Shown here: positions 1-15,000 of the stretch, piece after piece | Layout: each line of letters begins with the position of its first letter | Numbering within the stretch: the first letter of the stretch is position 1 | From: Primula veris | Taxonomy: Eukaryota; Streptophyta; Magnoliopsida; Ericales; Primulaceae | Direction of reading: 5' to 3' | DNA: 64,000 bases | Assembly: GCA_963682055.1 (NCBI GenBank) | Contig: OY821740.1 | Location: 34,554,795-34,618,794 of the forward strand | Program-made: the position numbers and the translations under genes | The notes under the pieces: generated by a model | Databases searched by the model: none | What the model was told of the DNA's origin: nothing | Seen by the model: only the letters and a program-made list of their open reading frames with translations

Positions 1-83
1 TGGATGGTGCCAATTCATGTACTTTGAAGAAAGACCTTCATAGTAACATCAGCGTAAAATTGTTCTCCTTTGTTATGTGACAG

Positions 84-3000
84 GTTTCATCTGTTGAGCA
101 TTTATGTGATACTCTATGTTATCAGCTTGATATTGCCTCCTTTGTTGCCTGTGCCAATTCTGGTCAATCTTGGAGCTCAAAATCATCGATATTGTTGTCT
201 CGAACAGAACCATTTGTGATTGACAATTATCACTTGGATCCTTTTGTTGAAAACTTTGTGCTGGAAAGATTATCTGTTCAAGGTCCTCTGCGGGTAAGAC
301 TTAACTCGTGGTTCATTTGCTTTTGTTGAAATTGTAACATTACGATATAGTGAAGCACACCATTAGTATATAAACAAACTGGCACATGTCTTAGTAGTCT
401 TTTTGAAACTGAGGATACATCTCTGTAGAACTTCCTACTAACTTGGCTTTTTAGTATTTACCATTTTGTGAATCAAACTAAGTTTAATAGGTGAATAATC
501 TTAACTTATTTAGTAACTATATTTCCATAGGCCTTAAATGTACTACTTGATAAACTAGAGGCCTCTTGGACTATCTACGTCTATAACTATCTTACCTTTC
601 CAAGATCAAGGTTTTTTGTTCCTGCTTGTGCTTCATTTTCTTGGCGATGTGGAAAGTGTAACGCTTTATTTTTTATCAAGTCTATGATGAGTTCTGGTGG
701 GTGCTTAACTTTCCTTATAGTTGACTCCTTGTTCACAATGAGAAACAGCTTACTTCAAGTATCCATTGATTGCCTCATGTGGGAAAATTACAATCAATTC
801 ATAGAACACCTTAGTGTTAGTGTCCAATAAGTGTCATTTCCGACTTAGTTCCTTAATACTCTAGTAACTCTACTCAGATATCAACTTTGTAGTTCGTATG
901 CTTTGACTAGAAAAAGATCCTAGAAATCTACTAATTGAATCCAGTCCGTCTACTTGTACTCCTTTGTCTTACGGTCTTACCCTAGTTTCCTATGATACAC
1001 CACTTTGTGTCTGTTCACAATTTTCTATATGTTGCTTCATTTCAATTATTTCAGATCTTATTATTTGCAGCAAGTACTTACCTTTTTCCGTCTTCATAGG
1101 TTTTGTTCGATGTAGTTCCTGGCATAAAATTCAAAGATGCAATTGAATTGATTAGCATGCAGCCAGTTACTTCAACAATAGCATCCTGGAAGAGGTATAG
1201 ATGAAGTAATATCTGATTGGTTATTTAGATTCTTACTAAACTGCTGCAATCGATTTTAGACAAAATGTTCCGCATACTTAGGCTCAGAGGAATTCAACAT
1301 TAAGCATACCGGTATGTTAATTCATCATTAATTTCAAGGTTCAGTCTAACGTTTCCCTGTGCATCTTGAAAACTTCAGTATATATTATGTCGTTGTACTC
1401 TTGATTTTCCCTTTTTAAATACATGGGCAGTTTTGGTCAGACAAAATATCATGTTTTGTGTATGTTGGCTGAAAGAGATACAGTTTTAAGCAAACCAGTA
1501 TGCTGGATCATCATTATTTGCCTGGCGTATTATTCAGCTCATTTAACATTTCTCCTTGCATCTTTAAGGCTTCTAAATTATAATTGCTGTTGTATTCTTT
1601 TGAATTTACCCTTTATTGTGTATGGGAAATGTTTGTTATCAGATGTGTATCTTTGATATGATGATTATTGCCAGACGTGGATGACTCATTTTTCAGTGCT
1701 CTTACGCCCCGTGTTATTTTCTCCTTTCTAATCACACATTTCGTACTCCTCTTTTATTATGCTGAGTAGGATGGAAGATATTGAGCTTATGCATATGCGT
1801 TATGCTCTTGAATCTGCTGTTCTTGCTCTAGGAGCCATGGAAAAAACAGATGAAGCTGGAAGTCATCACCAAATGGCTTTATTCTTTCTAAAAGACCTGA
1901 AAATTCATCTAGAAGCTATCAATATTCTTCCGCGGAAGGTTGTGTGTGCTTTTCACTATTTAAATTGCTAATTTTGCTGTCATCTCGCCAATACGTGTTC
2001 TTAAGGTCAGAAAGTGTTGCTTCTCTAACCTAAATAAGGGAGCATCACGTCTGTACTCCAGACTACTACCAGCTTTTAATAATCAGTTTTTCATTTTTAT
2101 AAGTTTCGGTGCTTCACTATTTAGAAAAATATCTAACACAAAACTGAACAAGTAGTATACTACATACCATTATTCACCTTGTGAACATTAATCTACGCAT
2201 CATCTCTCTTAAAAGTGCTTAAAAGTCTTGGACCTTAATACTGGCGTAGTAATTGCTTACTTTTTGATTTTGTGTTAACCTATGTCTAAATTGTGAAAAG
2301 AAAGTCAGAATATACCAATTGTTAGAAGCTGATAGGTTGATGTACATAAGCGATATTCTTCCCCAACTTAGTTGTCGAAGACGTAACATATAAGTATCAC
2401 TGATATGCTCAGTGTAATGTACTTGAACATTTGCAGATATGGATGGTAAGCATTGTGATCTCGCTCTTAAATATGGATGACCTCTCTCTCAATTTGACAG
2501 AATATCTTTCGTCTAATTTATACACCGGGGAATATGCCGAATCATTTGAAGGGGAACACAATATGGTTGTTTCATTTATATCGATGGTACTAGATATATT
2601 AATGCAGAATTTACCATCCGTTGGATGTGAACCGGATACCGGTAATGTACCTCCTCATGGGATACGCATTTTAGATTGGAGAATTTTAAATGCTAGACGT
2701 TTTATTGAAGATTGGGAATGGCGTTTGACAATTTTACAACAACTTCTACCATTATCGGAACGGCAATGGAGATGGAAGGAGGCCCTGACTGTATTACGTG
2801 CCGCTCCATCCAAGTTACTCAATCTGTAAGTTCTGCTTTGCTTTAATTTAATTTAATACATTGCAGAAGATTTTAAATTCTGCTTTTCATATTCATGCAT
2901 TATATATGGGTTTAGGATGGATCAGGTAGTGTGTAAGCTCTAGTTGGTTTCGTCGAATAGAGTTTTCCCTTTCTTTGACATCTAAACATTTTTCAATTTT

Positions 3001-6000
3001 TTTTTACTCTGGCCCCTGCTGTTGTGGTCTCTCTTTCTTAGTTACTTGTGAACTAGGAACCAAGTTTGATATTGGTAAATGTTTTGAGTACGGTGCAAGC
3101 TTCTATTTGACATGTACAGATGGCAACAGTATGTTAGAAATTCATAGTGACGCACGATTTAATCTTCCAGAACTTACCATTAGTTCAGTATTTTTTGTTT
3201 CTTTTTGATAGATCTCAGTCTATTATCTTAATGAGATTTTAACTTAAGATAATTATTTAATGCAGAAATAAACAAAAGTGGCCTTAATGAGCTAAATTCT
3301 TCTTTCTGGTTAACCATATTTTTCTCCACCTACTTGCTTCTGTTACTGTTCTGATATGATAGAAGCGTCCTTTTCATGTAGTTGTTTTTATAATTGCAGT
3401 TGCATGCAAAGAGCGAAATATGACATAGGCGAAGAGGCTGTTCATCGATTTCGTTTACCTCCAGAAGATAAAGTAACACTTGAATTAGCTGAGTGGGTTG
3501 CTGGTGCCTTCAGAAGAGCATCTGTAAGTCGAAACTACGGTCTTATATCCATAGCTTATTGTACTCCTTTTTTGTGGATATGCATAAGATGTTCTGCTAA
3601 TTTCTTTTAATCATGGTTTTCTCTATTTTCTTCGTTTTAGTCTTTTTTCCTTGTGAGTCGAGATCCATGTTATCTTTTACTTAAGATGATAAGTGTGGAA
3701 CGTATAGTTGCTCATATTATTTGACTTACCTATCTTGGATGTCGAAGTTGATAAATATTGACTTCAATCTTTCCCTACCCATTAAACTATTAGAGGGATC
3801 GCCTTTGTACCCTAATCTGATTTTGTGCATCTCAAACCAAGAAAGTTACGATTAATAGAATGTTGAATTTGTTAACGTTAGACTTGTATTATGCCATTAG
3901 TTTTGTGATAAAAAGGTCATAACAAGTACTGTAAAATTCCTTGCTCTTTTATTACAAAGTGGCTTTAGTATGAGGTGGACTCGTGGTGCTGTTGACAGAC
4001 GATCTTGTATCATAGATCTTCTTTAGGAGGTGTGTTCTTGTCATTTCAACAGACAGATTCTCAGTCAACAAGATCATTCTATAGGGATACATATGGAATG
4101 ATAGTAAAATCATCAGGATACATGTAATGTAAAATTCACACTTTATAAATAATTTAACATAAATGCTTGCAGTGTAAAACCACAGATTGCATTGTTCGTT
4201 TATATTCCAAATCCACGAAGAAACTAAGAGCATATCCATAACAAATGCGTTGCTATGTAATCATAATAGGAGTAGGAACACATCATATACGTCTTAGCAT
4301 AGTATTCCTTCTTTGCTGTTTCAGTTTTTGCATTTGTGGGTTGGAGTGTTTAATCCGTCCTGTGTCATTTATTCAGGTGGACATCTGTGCATAGAAACCT
4401 ATCCTCGCCCAACAAAAGAACAATTTTGTTTTCTCAGAATTTGATAGTTTTGTTTCGCTTCATATAAAATTGTCACGATGTTTTTTCCCCATATAAACTG
4501 TTGTTCTTTTTGTTAGGACTGTTTGACACCTGAACTTGTATTTGGTGTTATACTTGGTGAGATTATTTACGCCGCCACCGTCCATAAATTTGCTTTATTT
4601 ACTCAGAATTTTGTCCGAGGGACGGTCTTGTAGGTCATTTGCATTTTACATGACTTTGATTTTTAAAATATCTTGAATTGTTTGACTACGCGTGGGAGTG
4701 GGATTTTTTGTTTTTACAAGAATTTAAATAATAGTGTAGTCTGGTTGCTTGTCCAATTTCCATTTCTTTAATTTTCCGAGGACTGTATTTTTATATCTTG
4801 TCAGTTTTTTTGTTGTCTTTTTTCCAAATACCCCCAAAAGGAGGTGGTTAGGCGGATCCTCCTGTACATAAATCTAATGACATTTGAAATGTTTTCTTCG
4901 TAACTTTTTCTTTCTCATGGAGCAGTGGTGTTGCCTTTACAGGTGGAGGATGCAGTGTCTCGTGCAGCTGATGATACAGCAGCTGGCCAAGATATAGACT
5001 TTTCTTCGTTACGGTCTCAGTTAGGCCCTCTTGCAGCTGTAAGTGATTTTAATGGCAATTTTTTTGTATCTCATTCTCTGCGGTAAATGGTCGCACTCAT
5101 TTCTTTATCTCAACTAGATGGTAATCTTTGCCCCATCTTTGGTCTACAAGTGGGTGATATGATGATATCCACCTGGCTGATAATCTTTCTGTTTTCCTTC
5201 AGATTCTATTGTGCATTGATGTTGCTGCATCTTCTGCCAAGTCTACAACTATGTCCCAAAAGCTTCTGGCTCAGGTAAATTGGCTTCTAAGCCAACATTA
5301 TGAAGTGTTTTTACGCAAGCACATTCCCTGTCTTGTAGGTTTCTTTTGATTTTTGTAAGTATAATGTTAGCCATATCAGACATAAAACATTCGTAATATC
5401 TCTGTGCATAAAGAGAAAACAGTAGAATCACTTGCCGGATTGACTGCTATACCTGAGCAAAGTGGGTTCCCCCGCGTGGCTAGGACCTTAGTATACCCCT
5501 CTCACCACCAGAGTCAGATCCCTGGTACCTCCAAAGTGAGGGTTCATTATTGTTAAAAATAAAAATATGACTGCTGAACCTGCCTGCCACTAGAGTCTGC
5601 CTAGTCACCAACCTCTTCCTATTGAAACCCTTTAAAAGTTATTATCGTAATTGAAAACCAAAAAATTGTAAAGACATCAACTATTTTGGAGGGGTAATTA
5701 AGAGAAACATTATCAACTTTATTAACAAGATTTTTCTAACAAGCACCTTAGTTGTAAATGATCAAACAGAAGTACAATTTTTTGTTACATTTATACTATT
5801 ATTCAGATCTTATGTCTTAATAAGTAATTCCTATATTATATATGTGTGTGTGTGCGCGTGTGTGTGCATAATAATGGTGAAAAAAAATAGCCGGGTGGCT
5901 GGTCGGTTGAGGCTGTGTTGGGCCCATCGCTGAAGGGGCCTGCCGGCCAGGAATATTTTACATCCCTACAATGTAGTTCTAGAATTCAAAAGATATAATA

Positions 6001-9000
6001 TTGAAAGAAAAAAATTGTGAAGAAATTTATTGTATTAACATTTCCACATGAGTGTTAGTAAACTAATTGTTGAAATCTGAGGATGTACTTAAGAGTCCAT
6101 ATTTTTCCAAGATAATTCACAACTTCATTTTTTCCAGATATATAATACATTTAAGTTTTGCTTAACATAAAGTGGTCGCAACGTATGAGCTTTACATGAA
6201 TAAAGATCGCTGTAGAAAACCAAGCAAGCTATGGACTGTATATATTTTTTACTTTTATTTTGTCTGCCTGTTTTCTATGTTTCTCATGTGTTACTCATTC
6301 AAATATATTTGAACAAAAAGATATTTCCACATGCAGGCTCAGATAATGCTATCCGAAATATACCCTGGCGGTGCTCCAAAATCTGGTTCAACTTACTGGG
6401 ATCAAATTCACGAAGTTGGCATTATTTCCGTCGCCAGACGTGTCCTCAAGTGTTTGCATGAATTACTTGAGCAGGTAAAGTCGGGGAACGTCACACATAG
6501 CATATGTTTTACTGCACGGTTTATTCATTTGAAGAAGACCAATAGTTTTATAATCCTAAAACATCAGAATTTATTTTAGTGGATCTTATTCATGAATAAT
6601 GCAAATGAATTAGTTAAAAATCCAAGAGCTTTAAGGCAGTGTCATTCAATTTAACTAGGTATAAAGAAGTAGTGTCTAAGCTTGTCCTTTACCTGGGAAG
6701 TTCATGCGAGTTGTGTTCTTTTGTTTCAACTTTCCGTAAGTTTGGGTGTTTGGCTGTCTAAATTGTAAAGAATTTTCGAAGTTGTCTCTCTTCTCCTTTT
6801 CCCTTCTATATGTGCTTCCACCTCCAATGAAACCCTAACTTTTCCTTTTGCTTCGTCCATGAAACTTCATCACCACGTTCTATGAGACTGTCCTTCTAGA
6901 TTCAGATTACCCTTTTTCTAAGTAAGAAGTAATGTTTTCTTCGATATTAAAGAGCTAGAGATGGGCGAGAACTGGAACATGCCATTTGTTTGTCTAGATT
7001 CGAGTATATATAGATTATTCGTTTGTTGCCCAAGTGTTTCACATCATGTTCATATTGATTGTATTAATCAATACCTTGAAAAACACTAGTCTCCTTTGTA
7101 GGTAAGAAGTCAATATTAAGGATATACTGTTGTTGGCTTATTCACATAGTTTGTAGACTTTTATGGAACCCTTCAGAGCTAAGAAAGAATTTGAGTTTTG
7201 AACTAAGTATAAAGTAAGAGTATAAATGTTAATAGTAACATGATAGCTAAAATACCAAAATCACTATAGCTAAGCTTTGCTGAAAATTGGCCGCATCATT
7301 TGGGGCTAAATTCTCTTGTCTAGGAAAAGAAGATTGTGCTCTAACTTGGGAAAATATAGAAATGAGAAACAGATACGAAAGACTAAGCGGCTCGCAGGAA
7401 GACATGCGGACACATGATATGTAGATTTCTTGGGAATAATCTGAATAGCTGTATATTTTCCTCTTGGAGACATCAGTGTTAGCATTCTGAATGTAGCTGT
7501 ATAATATTTCTAATCTTCGTTGATTTTCTATTAACCTAAAACATATTTTATGCATAATAAACCAACTATTTGACCAGTCTTTTTCTGACGTAGGACTCTA
7601 TAGTGATTGCATAACTCTAAAAAAGAATGCGGAGCGCTTAAGCATAGATGTCAAAAAATAAAACAAAATAGAATACTGGTTTAGTTTAGCAAATGTGTTT
7701 ATTTTATTTTCCCATCTTGTTCTGGACCAAGTGGTCATTTCACACTGGAGAAGTTGCTTTGTAACTAGTTTCTACTTATCAGATTTTTGTCTTCAAATAG
7801 CTTCCTTATGGTTTTATAGTTTGTTCTCCTGGTCTTCACGGGTGTTTTCTGGAGAAGGACAAGGTTAAACTGTCATCACATCCAAAACTCCAAGCTGTTA
7901 GAAAGTGCTGTATTGATACATTTTATATCTTCAACAAGAGCCTACTTTCTGATTCAACCAAATGGAATAAACTTTTTAATTTGCTATCAATGCCAGGACC
8001 TCAACCTGGCTCTAACACCATGCTATGGTACTTCTACTAAAACTGATAAAAGAATGAACTGCTTTTTCATGGCGTGATTACCAAAGCTGCACTCTATTAA
8101 ATTTACATTCCAAGTTAGCTCCTCCATCGTGTTATATTAGTAGTACTAGACCAATTTCCAGTTGTTAAACCAATCCCTTATAGAAAAATTCCCTAATCCT
8201 TAAATTAAACCCAAAAATAAAGAAACAAGAATCCTAAATTGCTTTTGAACCTGTAATACATTGTTATTTTTGCCTTAGCCTTAATATTTATTTGTTTCAG
8301 GATAATCCTCCGGTTCTTCAGGAGATTGTGGCTCTTTCACCAAAGGAGTCATCTCAGCAGCATAGGGATCGTGCTCTGGCTATGTTACAACAGATGATTG
8401 AAGATGCTCACATGGGGAAGCGACAGTTTCTGAGTGGTAATATTTTAACAACTTTTTACACTTTCATCTAATTTTTCTGGGCAATCAATCGTTACTAATG
8501 CGAAAGAAAAATGCTACTTCACCATCCTTATTTTTGGAATTACCGAATTAGCAATTGTTAACTATTCCTGCATTAAAAACGATATTCCCAGGCCCTGTAC
8601 TTCTTCTCAGGTTTCGCACATTGTTAGGTACTTACCTAAATTGACATCAATCAAGTAATTTGAAGTAAAAATTTGTAAGATTTCTCTACAAACAAATAAA
8701 ACATGGCGGACCTTATATTGCCCTAAATAGATACCTTTCCGAACATGTCTAATCTTTTGGTACTTTTAACCTCGACAAATCCATTATTTCTCATTTTGGG
8801 GTAAAACCAGTAGTTTATATTAAAGTTGCAGCGAACAACAAAAGATGGAGGCAGCATTACCGTAAAGAAAGCCTCAAAAGAACAGCCGCTGAGCTTTGGA
8901 TATATTACACGCTATTCAAACATCTTTAATTAAAATAATTTCACAATCTTCTATCTACCCATCTTCTACTTCCCTGTCTTCTACAGCTCCTAGATTGTTT

Positions 9001-12000
9001 CCTTTGTAAAATAAGAAAACTGTATATTTCAACTCTTCTCATCAATTTCCCTTAAAATTAAAAATATAATTTATTTGAAAACTTCCAATTTAATATTTTG
9101 TTTGCCCTCAGTTCCATGATAATCTCCTCTATATTTCTAGTAACCGTGATAATATTCACTCGTTCAATTTGAGCACCTATGTGTTTTCCCTTTCTTCGGT
9201 ATTGGGTTAAGAATCGAGCCTTATTGTGACTAGGTCAAATTTTATGCCACCAAATATTTGGTAAATGTACAAATTTACTCCCTGTCTGCGGGGTATATAA
9301 GTCTCACATGTTTAGTAAACTTTAGGTAAGCTGCATAATGTTGCTCGAGCTATTGCTGACGAAGAGATGGAGAAAGATTATATGAAAGGGGAAAGCTCAC
9401 ATCCTCAGAGGAAACTCATGAATACTGACAAAGAGGGGGTCCTTGGCCTTGGACTAAGAGTTAGAAAACATGAATCTATTTATTCCACAGCTGGTGAAAC
9501 TAAAGTTCAGAAAGATGAGGCCACAAATTCTGGAAAGAGAATGTTTGGTCCGTTGAATGCCAAGCCAACAACACACCTTTCACAGTTTATTCTCCATATT
9601 GCTGCGATTGGAGACATAGTTGATGGCACTGATACTACTCATGATTTCAACTATTTCTCGCTCGTGTATGAGTGGCCAAAAGATGTAAGTGAAAGAATTA
9701 TGCTTCCCTTTTCCCTTTTTTATCTTGCAAATTAGCTGTCTTTGTATTAAATTTCCCTATTTAAATCTTGCTCACAACGGTCTTTACTCTTTGCAAGCCT
9801 GATAAATTGTTTTTTTGGTGTTTTTAAATTTCATGCCATGGATGAGCGCACATTTCTTAGATTGGCCCCGGCACTTTGCTTTGATTATTTTCTAGTTTTG
9901 AACAAGTATTGCAGTGCTAAAGGCCTTAGGCGTATGGCTTAAAACCTTTATGATTATTTGATACTGGAGTTATTTAAGCTCACACACTTCTCACTAGAAG
10001 GACCTATTAGGAAAGAGGGGATCCCGTTATAAACCAAGGCTAAATCGATACACACGGGGTATTAACAAACTCCAAACCCCCGATTGAAGTTTGACTCAAC
10101 GAACGCTCAATAAGTTTATATAAATTGTGGAGTTAAACCAGACTAAAATAGCTTCAATCACATATACCTATTAGGGGAAGGAGGGGGAATCTATTATAAT
10201 AATAAAAAAAAGTAAATAAATTCACAAGCAATGTGGGACGCTTTACCATCTTTTACATGAGCAATACCATAGAAATTGAAGGACTAAAGAGATTTATGGA
10301 ATGGTAAAGTTTAATGTACAAAAAGTAAGGTAGCTGCTACTACCTTGACACTATCAATACGCTATATCTGCGTCACTGTTTTCACTCTTTTTATATTCTT
10401 TTGTTTGTTATAGATGAATGGAGTAAAAAGTATAGGAATGGTTGCTTCATCATGCAAAAAAATTGTAGCACCTTTGTTTCTCGAATTTTTTTGTTGTTTT
10501 TTCTTCTCAACGGTTTTATAAGTTTTTAGTGGGCGATGGCGATTGGTACATCTCATTTATATTTAATTTATTTATTTTTTGATTCATAAGAAACACTTCG
10601 TTTGCTTTGTGGTACAAGTTACCGCTGCTGCAAATTTTCAACTTAATTGGCTAACATAGCGCACTATGACTAGAAATTTCTGCTAAATGATAGATTCTAC
10701 TTGTCACATCTCTGCAGCTTTTGACCCGTTTGGTTTTTGAACAAGGCAGCACTGATGCAGCTTCAAAGGTAGCAGAGATAATGTTTGCAGATTTTGTCCA
10801 TGAAGTAATATCAGCATGTGTGCCGCCTGTCTATCCTCCACGTTCTGCACATGGTTGGGCTTGCGTTCCTGTAACTCCTATCTCTCCTAAAAGTATTCCA
10901 GAAAGTAAACTACTTTCCCCTTCCTCTAGAGATGCTAAACCTAATACTTATAGTCGATCCTCATCTATACCTGGAATCCCTCTATATCCACTCCAGTTTG
11001 ATATCGTTAAACATCTTGTGAAAATCTCACCTGTGAGAGCAGTCTTAGCGTGTGTGTTTGGTAGTGGCATACTTTATCGTGGCAGTGACTCAACTATTGG
11101 TAATTATTTAAGTGATGGATTAGTTCAGGCTCCAGATGATGACCGGTTGTTTTATGAATTTTCCCTTGACCAGTCTGAGAGGTATGTGTTAGTAGATATT
11201 GAGGCTTATTTTTTAAAGAAGATATTGAGGTTAATTTACATTTTTTCACACCCTCCTATCACGAATTTTCAATTAGCACTCCAAGCCAACAGCTCTTTTA
11301 ATTTGTGCACCGATCTTTCATTTTTTTCTTCATTTAGTACACTCCCACGACCTTTTCAGTCAAATTGAATGCCATTGTGATGTGGCGTGGATTTTTTCTT
11401 TAAGATTAATTACAGTTTTGTTACTTCGGTATACCCACCTATCTTGATTCTCCAATTTGATTCACCCAACTTGACGGACAATATGACGGAACAAGACTTT
11501 TTTAAAGGTCTGGTGGACTAATTAAAAGGTTTTTAGTTGGGTGTATAAGACCAAAGATCGTTGTAGCAGGGTGTATAGAACTTAAATTAACTTCAAATAT
11601 TGATAATCAGAAAATCCCTTTATTCTGATTCCTGTGTTTATTTCCTCATTTACTATTTATTCCATACAGGTTCCCGACTTTGAACCGGTGGATACAAATG
11701 CAGACAAACCTACAGCGTGTTGCGGAATTTGCTGAAACAGTTGAACATGAAACTGAGGAAGGTTTGGTTAAATCTGAAACAAGAAATGCTATCAAGCGTG
11801 TTCGTGAACTTGATAGTGATACAGAGTCGGAGATTGAAGATATAGCTGTTGGTGCTAATATATCAACAGGGTTGCCTGATCTCAATAATTCAGCATTTGC
11901 CGCTTCCGATAATTGGCATGATTCACCGAAATCTGGTGTTGTGGACATTGATTCAAGGAATTTTCTCTCTCTTGATTGGGATAACGAGGGACCTTACGAG

Positions 12001-15000
12001 AAAGCAGTTGAAAGGTAATATTAGTTTCCTTGTCTTAGGAGCATCTCGTATCATCTCAATGAAGAATTATGATCCCTGTTTGGCAATTTAGCTGATTTTT
12101 TTAAAAAAAAAATTGGGGAAAAAACTGGGTTCATCCAGCTTTAAATTTTAGCTCTTCTGGGCAAGAGTATCAGAAAAGCTTATAAAATCGTCAACCAAAT
12201 ATCTTCCATCTTCTATGTGAATAAGCAAGTAATCTCAGCTTAAAGTCTGCAACCAGATAAGACTATAATGTCTTTTTCGGAACTTCATACTTTCATCCTC
12301 ATGTTTTGTTGTATGATGGGGTTGTTGCGGCAGTTAAGCAAAGGAGTTGGATTATATACACTTATTCCTATGAAACAGTGGCAATTGAATTTAAGTCAAT
12401 TTATTGATGATAGAGTTAAGCATGTATACATATTATTGGTAGCTGTAGAAATGGCTTAAACACTCTTATCTTAGTGACGTCTTCTAGATAATCAATATTT
12501 TGGTAAATTTATAAAATAAATAATGTTGTTACTATCAAGGGATGAGATAACTCTTTTCCGTACTAATTAGTCGTATCAATTGACTTTTCCGTGTCTCTTT
12601 TTATGAGTAGCTTTTAACTTTTCGTTTGGAGGGTAAGTAGCTTTTAACTTGAAGTTGGAAAGTTTAACGTGTTGCAATTGTTTAAAGGGACAGATGGAGT
12701 CCGTATGACCATCCAAACAAACTTGTATAATACTCTAAGAAGCAAATGTACAAACATTATACATGAGTACCAAGCAAGTGATTATATTCACATACATGTC
12801 CTTTGGGAGAAAATTTGCAAGTAAAACAGTGTGCATATATATGGTATGTGAAATGAACTATGTATTTTAGTTTGCTACATTTGATAGGTATTAAATCCGT
12901 TTGGCAACGTGACAGCACACATTTTTTTGGTGTCCAAGAATTTTACAGAATAATTGAACGTTAGATTTATTGTATCCTGTTAAACACGCCCACTGTATCC
13001 GACATGGACGACAGAGGCACATTATCAAGGCATATGTATAACTATTATAAAGGGAAGCAGGATGTCTGCCTTCATATGCTTTCATTTTACTAACTTTACA
13101 AAATTAAAGTTACGAAAAGGAAATCTGAGTAGAGCAACTTTCTCACTTCTGTCTATAAACGTAGATAAATTCCACTGTGTAGAAGAGAAAAAGTTCGATC
13201 ATTGGGTATCTCTAACAATTTCGGCTTCCATGATGATGCATCTTACAATATAGGCTATAGTTTCCATGTGTCTACATTAGGAACATGTGTCGAGTTTAAA
13301 TTTATGAATGGCTTCTGCCTTAGTATATAGCATTGAATTAGCTAGTCTTCACCTTTAACTAGTTTTCCCCCTCTTTTTTTTTCATTTTTAATAATTCTGT
13401 GGGTCACTTCTTACTTTGTTCTTTAGAATCGACTTTCATAATAACTCGTGATCATACACAAAGCGGTGTATAAACCCGTAAAAGAAACTAAATGGTATAT
13501 ATGCTGAAACAGGTCAATTGAGGAAGGAAAACTTATGGATGCACTTGCAGTTTCCGATCGTTGTCTACGTAATGGAGCATCTGATAGGTTACTACAGATC
13601 CTTATCGAACATGGTGAAGAAAACAATTTAATTTCTGGGGTATCTCAAGAATTTTCAGGGCTTAGCTCTTGGAGCAATAGTTGGCAATATTGTCTGAGAT
13701 TGAAAGACAAAAAGCTTGCAGCTAGACTTGCACTCAAGTACGTACTTATAGACCGTCTTCTTTTTCATGAACACTTGCTGAAGTTAAAGTGATTTTCCAC
13801 TCCCTCTGCCCTACTTTTGTATGAGATGTATGGGGGAAAGAGAAATAATGAGGAAACATTATTATTGGTGATTACTATTTGGATTGAATTTACACTTTTA
13901 GCCTTCATGACAGTAACTGCTTAAATTTATATGTCTGAGAAAAGGTTTATAAAGGTCAAGGTATCATAAAGTATATTATTTTATAAAAGTGAGCCAACAA
14001 ATTGGGAAGGAGGGTATATTTGTTTATGAACACAGTTTCAGAACTTTTACTTCTATACTTCTGTTTGGGACCGATAGCTTTCAGTTGTTTATAATTTTCA
14101 TGTGGTGTCTTGCGTATATTTCGTTTAGTCCATCTCGTATACATAGATGATAAATGAATCTCTGAGAGTATATTCTGATTTAGGTGGATATTGGTCATGA
14201 TTTTTAATGTCCTTTTAACTGTTTATGCAGATATTTGCACAGATGGGATTTGGATGCTGCCCTAGATGTTATCATCATGTGTAGCTGCCACTTACCTGAT
14301 GGTGATCCAGTTAAGAATGAGGTATATGGTGCATTAGTTATGTGTGTGACTTCAGAAGTTGTATTAATGGATTTACCGAGTCATGCTAACCGCACGTGTA
14401 TTTGTCTATCAGGTAGTTCAAATGAGACAAGCTCTCTTAAGATACAAACACATTCTATCTGCGGATGATCACTTCAACAGCTGGCAAGAGGTAAAAAAAA
14501 AAGCATATACTATTCAAGAGTAGAATGCAAATAACCCCCATGTACTTCCAACCTTTTCAGTTAAGCCACATGTAGCAATCAATCCTCATATGCTATTTTA
14601 GAAGGGCATAACTTTGCATTCAATTGTCTGTTTTGGATGATTCTTTTTTTGTTCTTTATACTATTGCAAGTAACCAAATACAAGTTTACTCCGATTTTTG
14701 GTAGAAACATAGTTTTCCATCTTAATTTACTTGTTTGTAGTAAGACTGCTCAAAACAATTGTTTTTTTGTCCGCTATTTTATATTCGTAAATATTGACAA
14801 ACTACGCGCATCACAATTTTTTTTATACAAAACGGACCAAAGGTAACAAAGCTATGTCATTATAAAATAGGACATGGACGTTGATTGCAAAACTAAAAAG
14901 AGTACATCGAGCTTCATTGCAAGTATAGGAAGTACATAGGGTTATTCCAAAACACTCACAGTACGTGGTGGTTATTGCAAATTACTCAATTTTTAACTCG

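Noticed and set aside
5455..5570. GC-richer intronic block considered as a further tRNA-related SINE
   Set aside because: A convincing A box was not found and the B-box match (AGTCAGATCC) is poor.
7247..7555. 102-residue minus-strand open frame inside an intron
   Set aside because: It is antisense to the host gene's intron, with no domain recognised and a biased AT-rich composition. It is compatible with chance.
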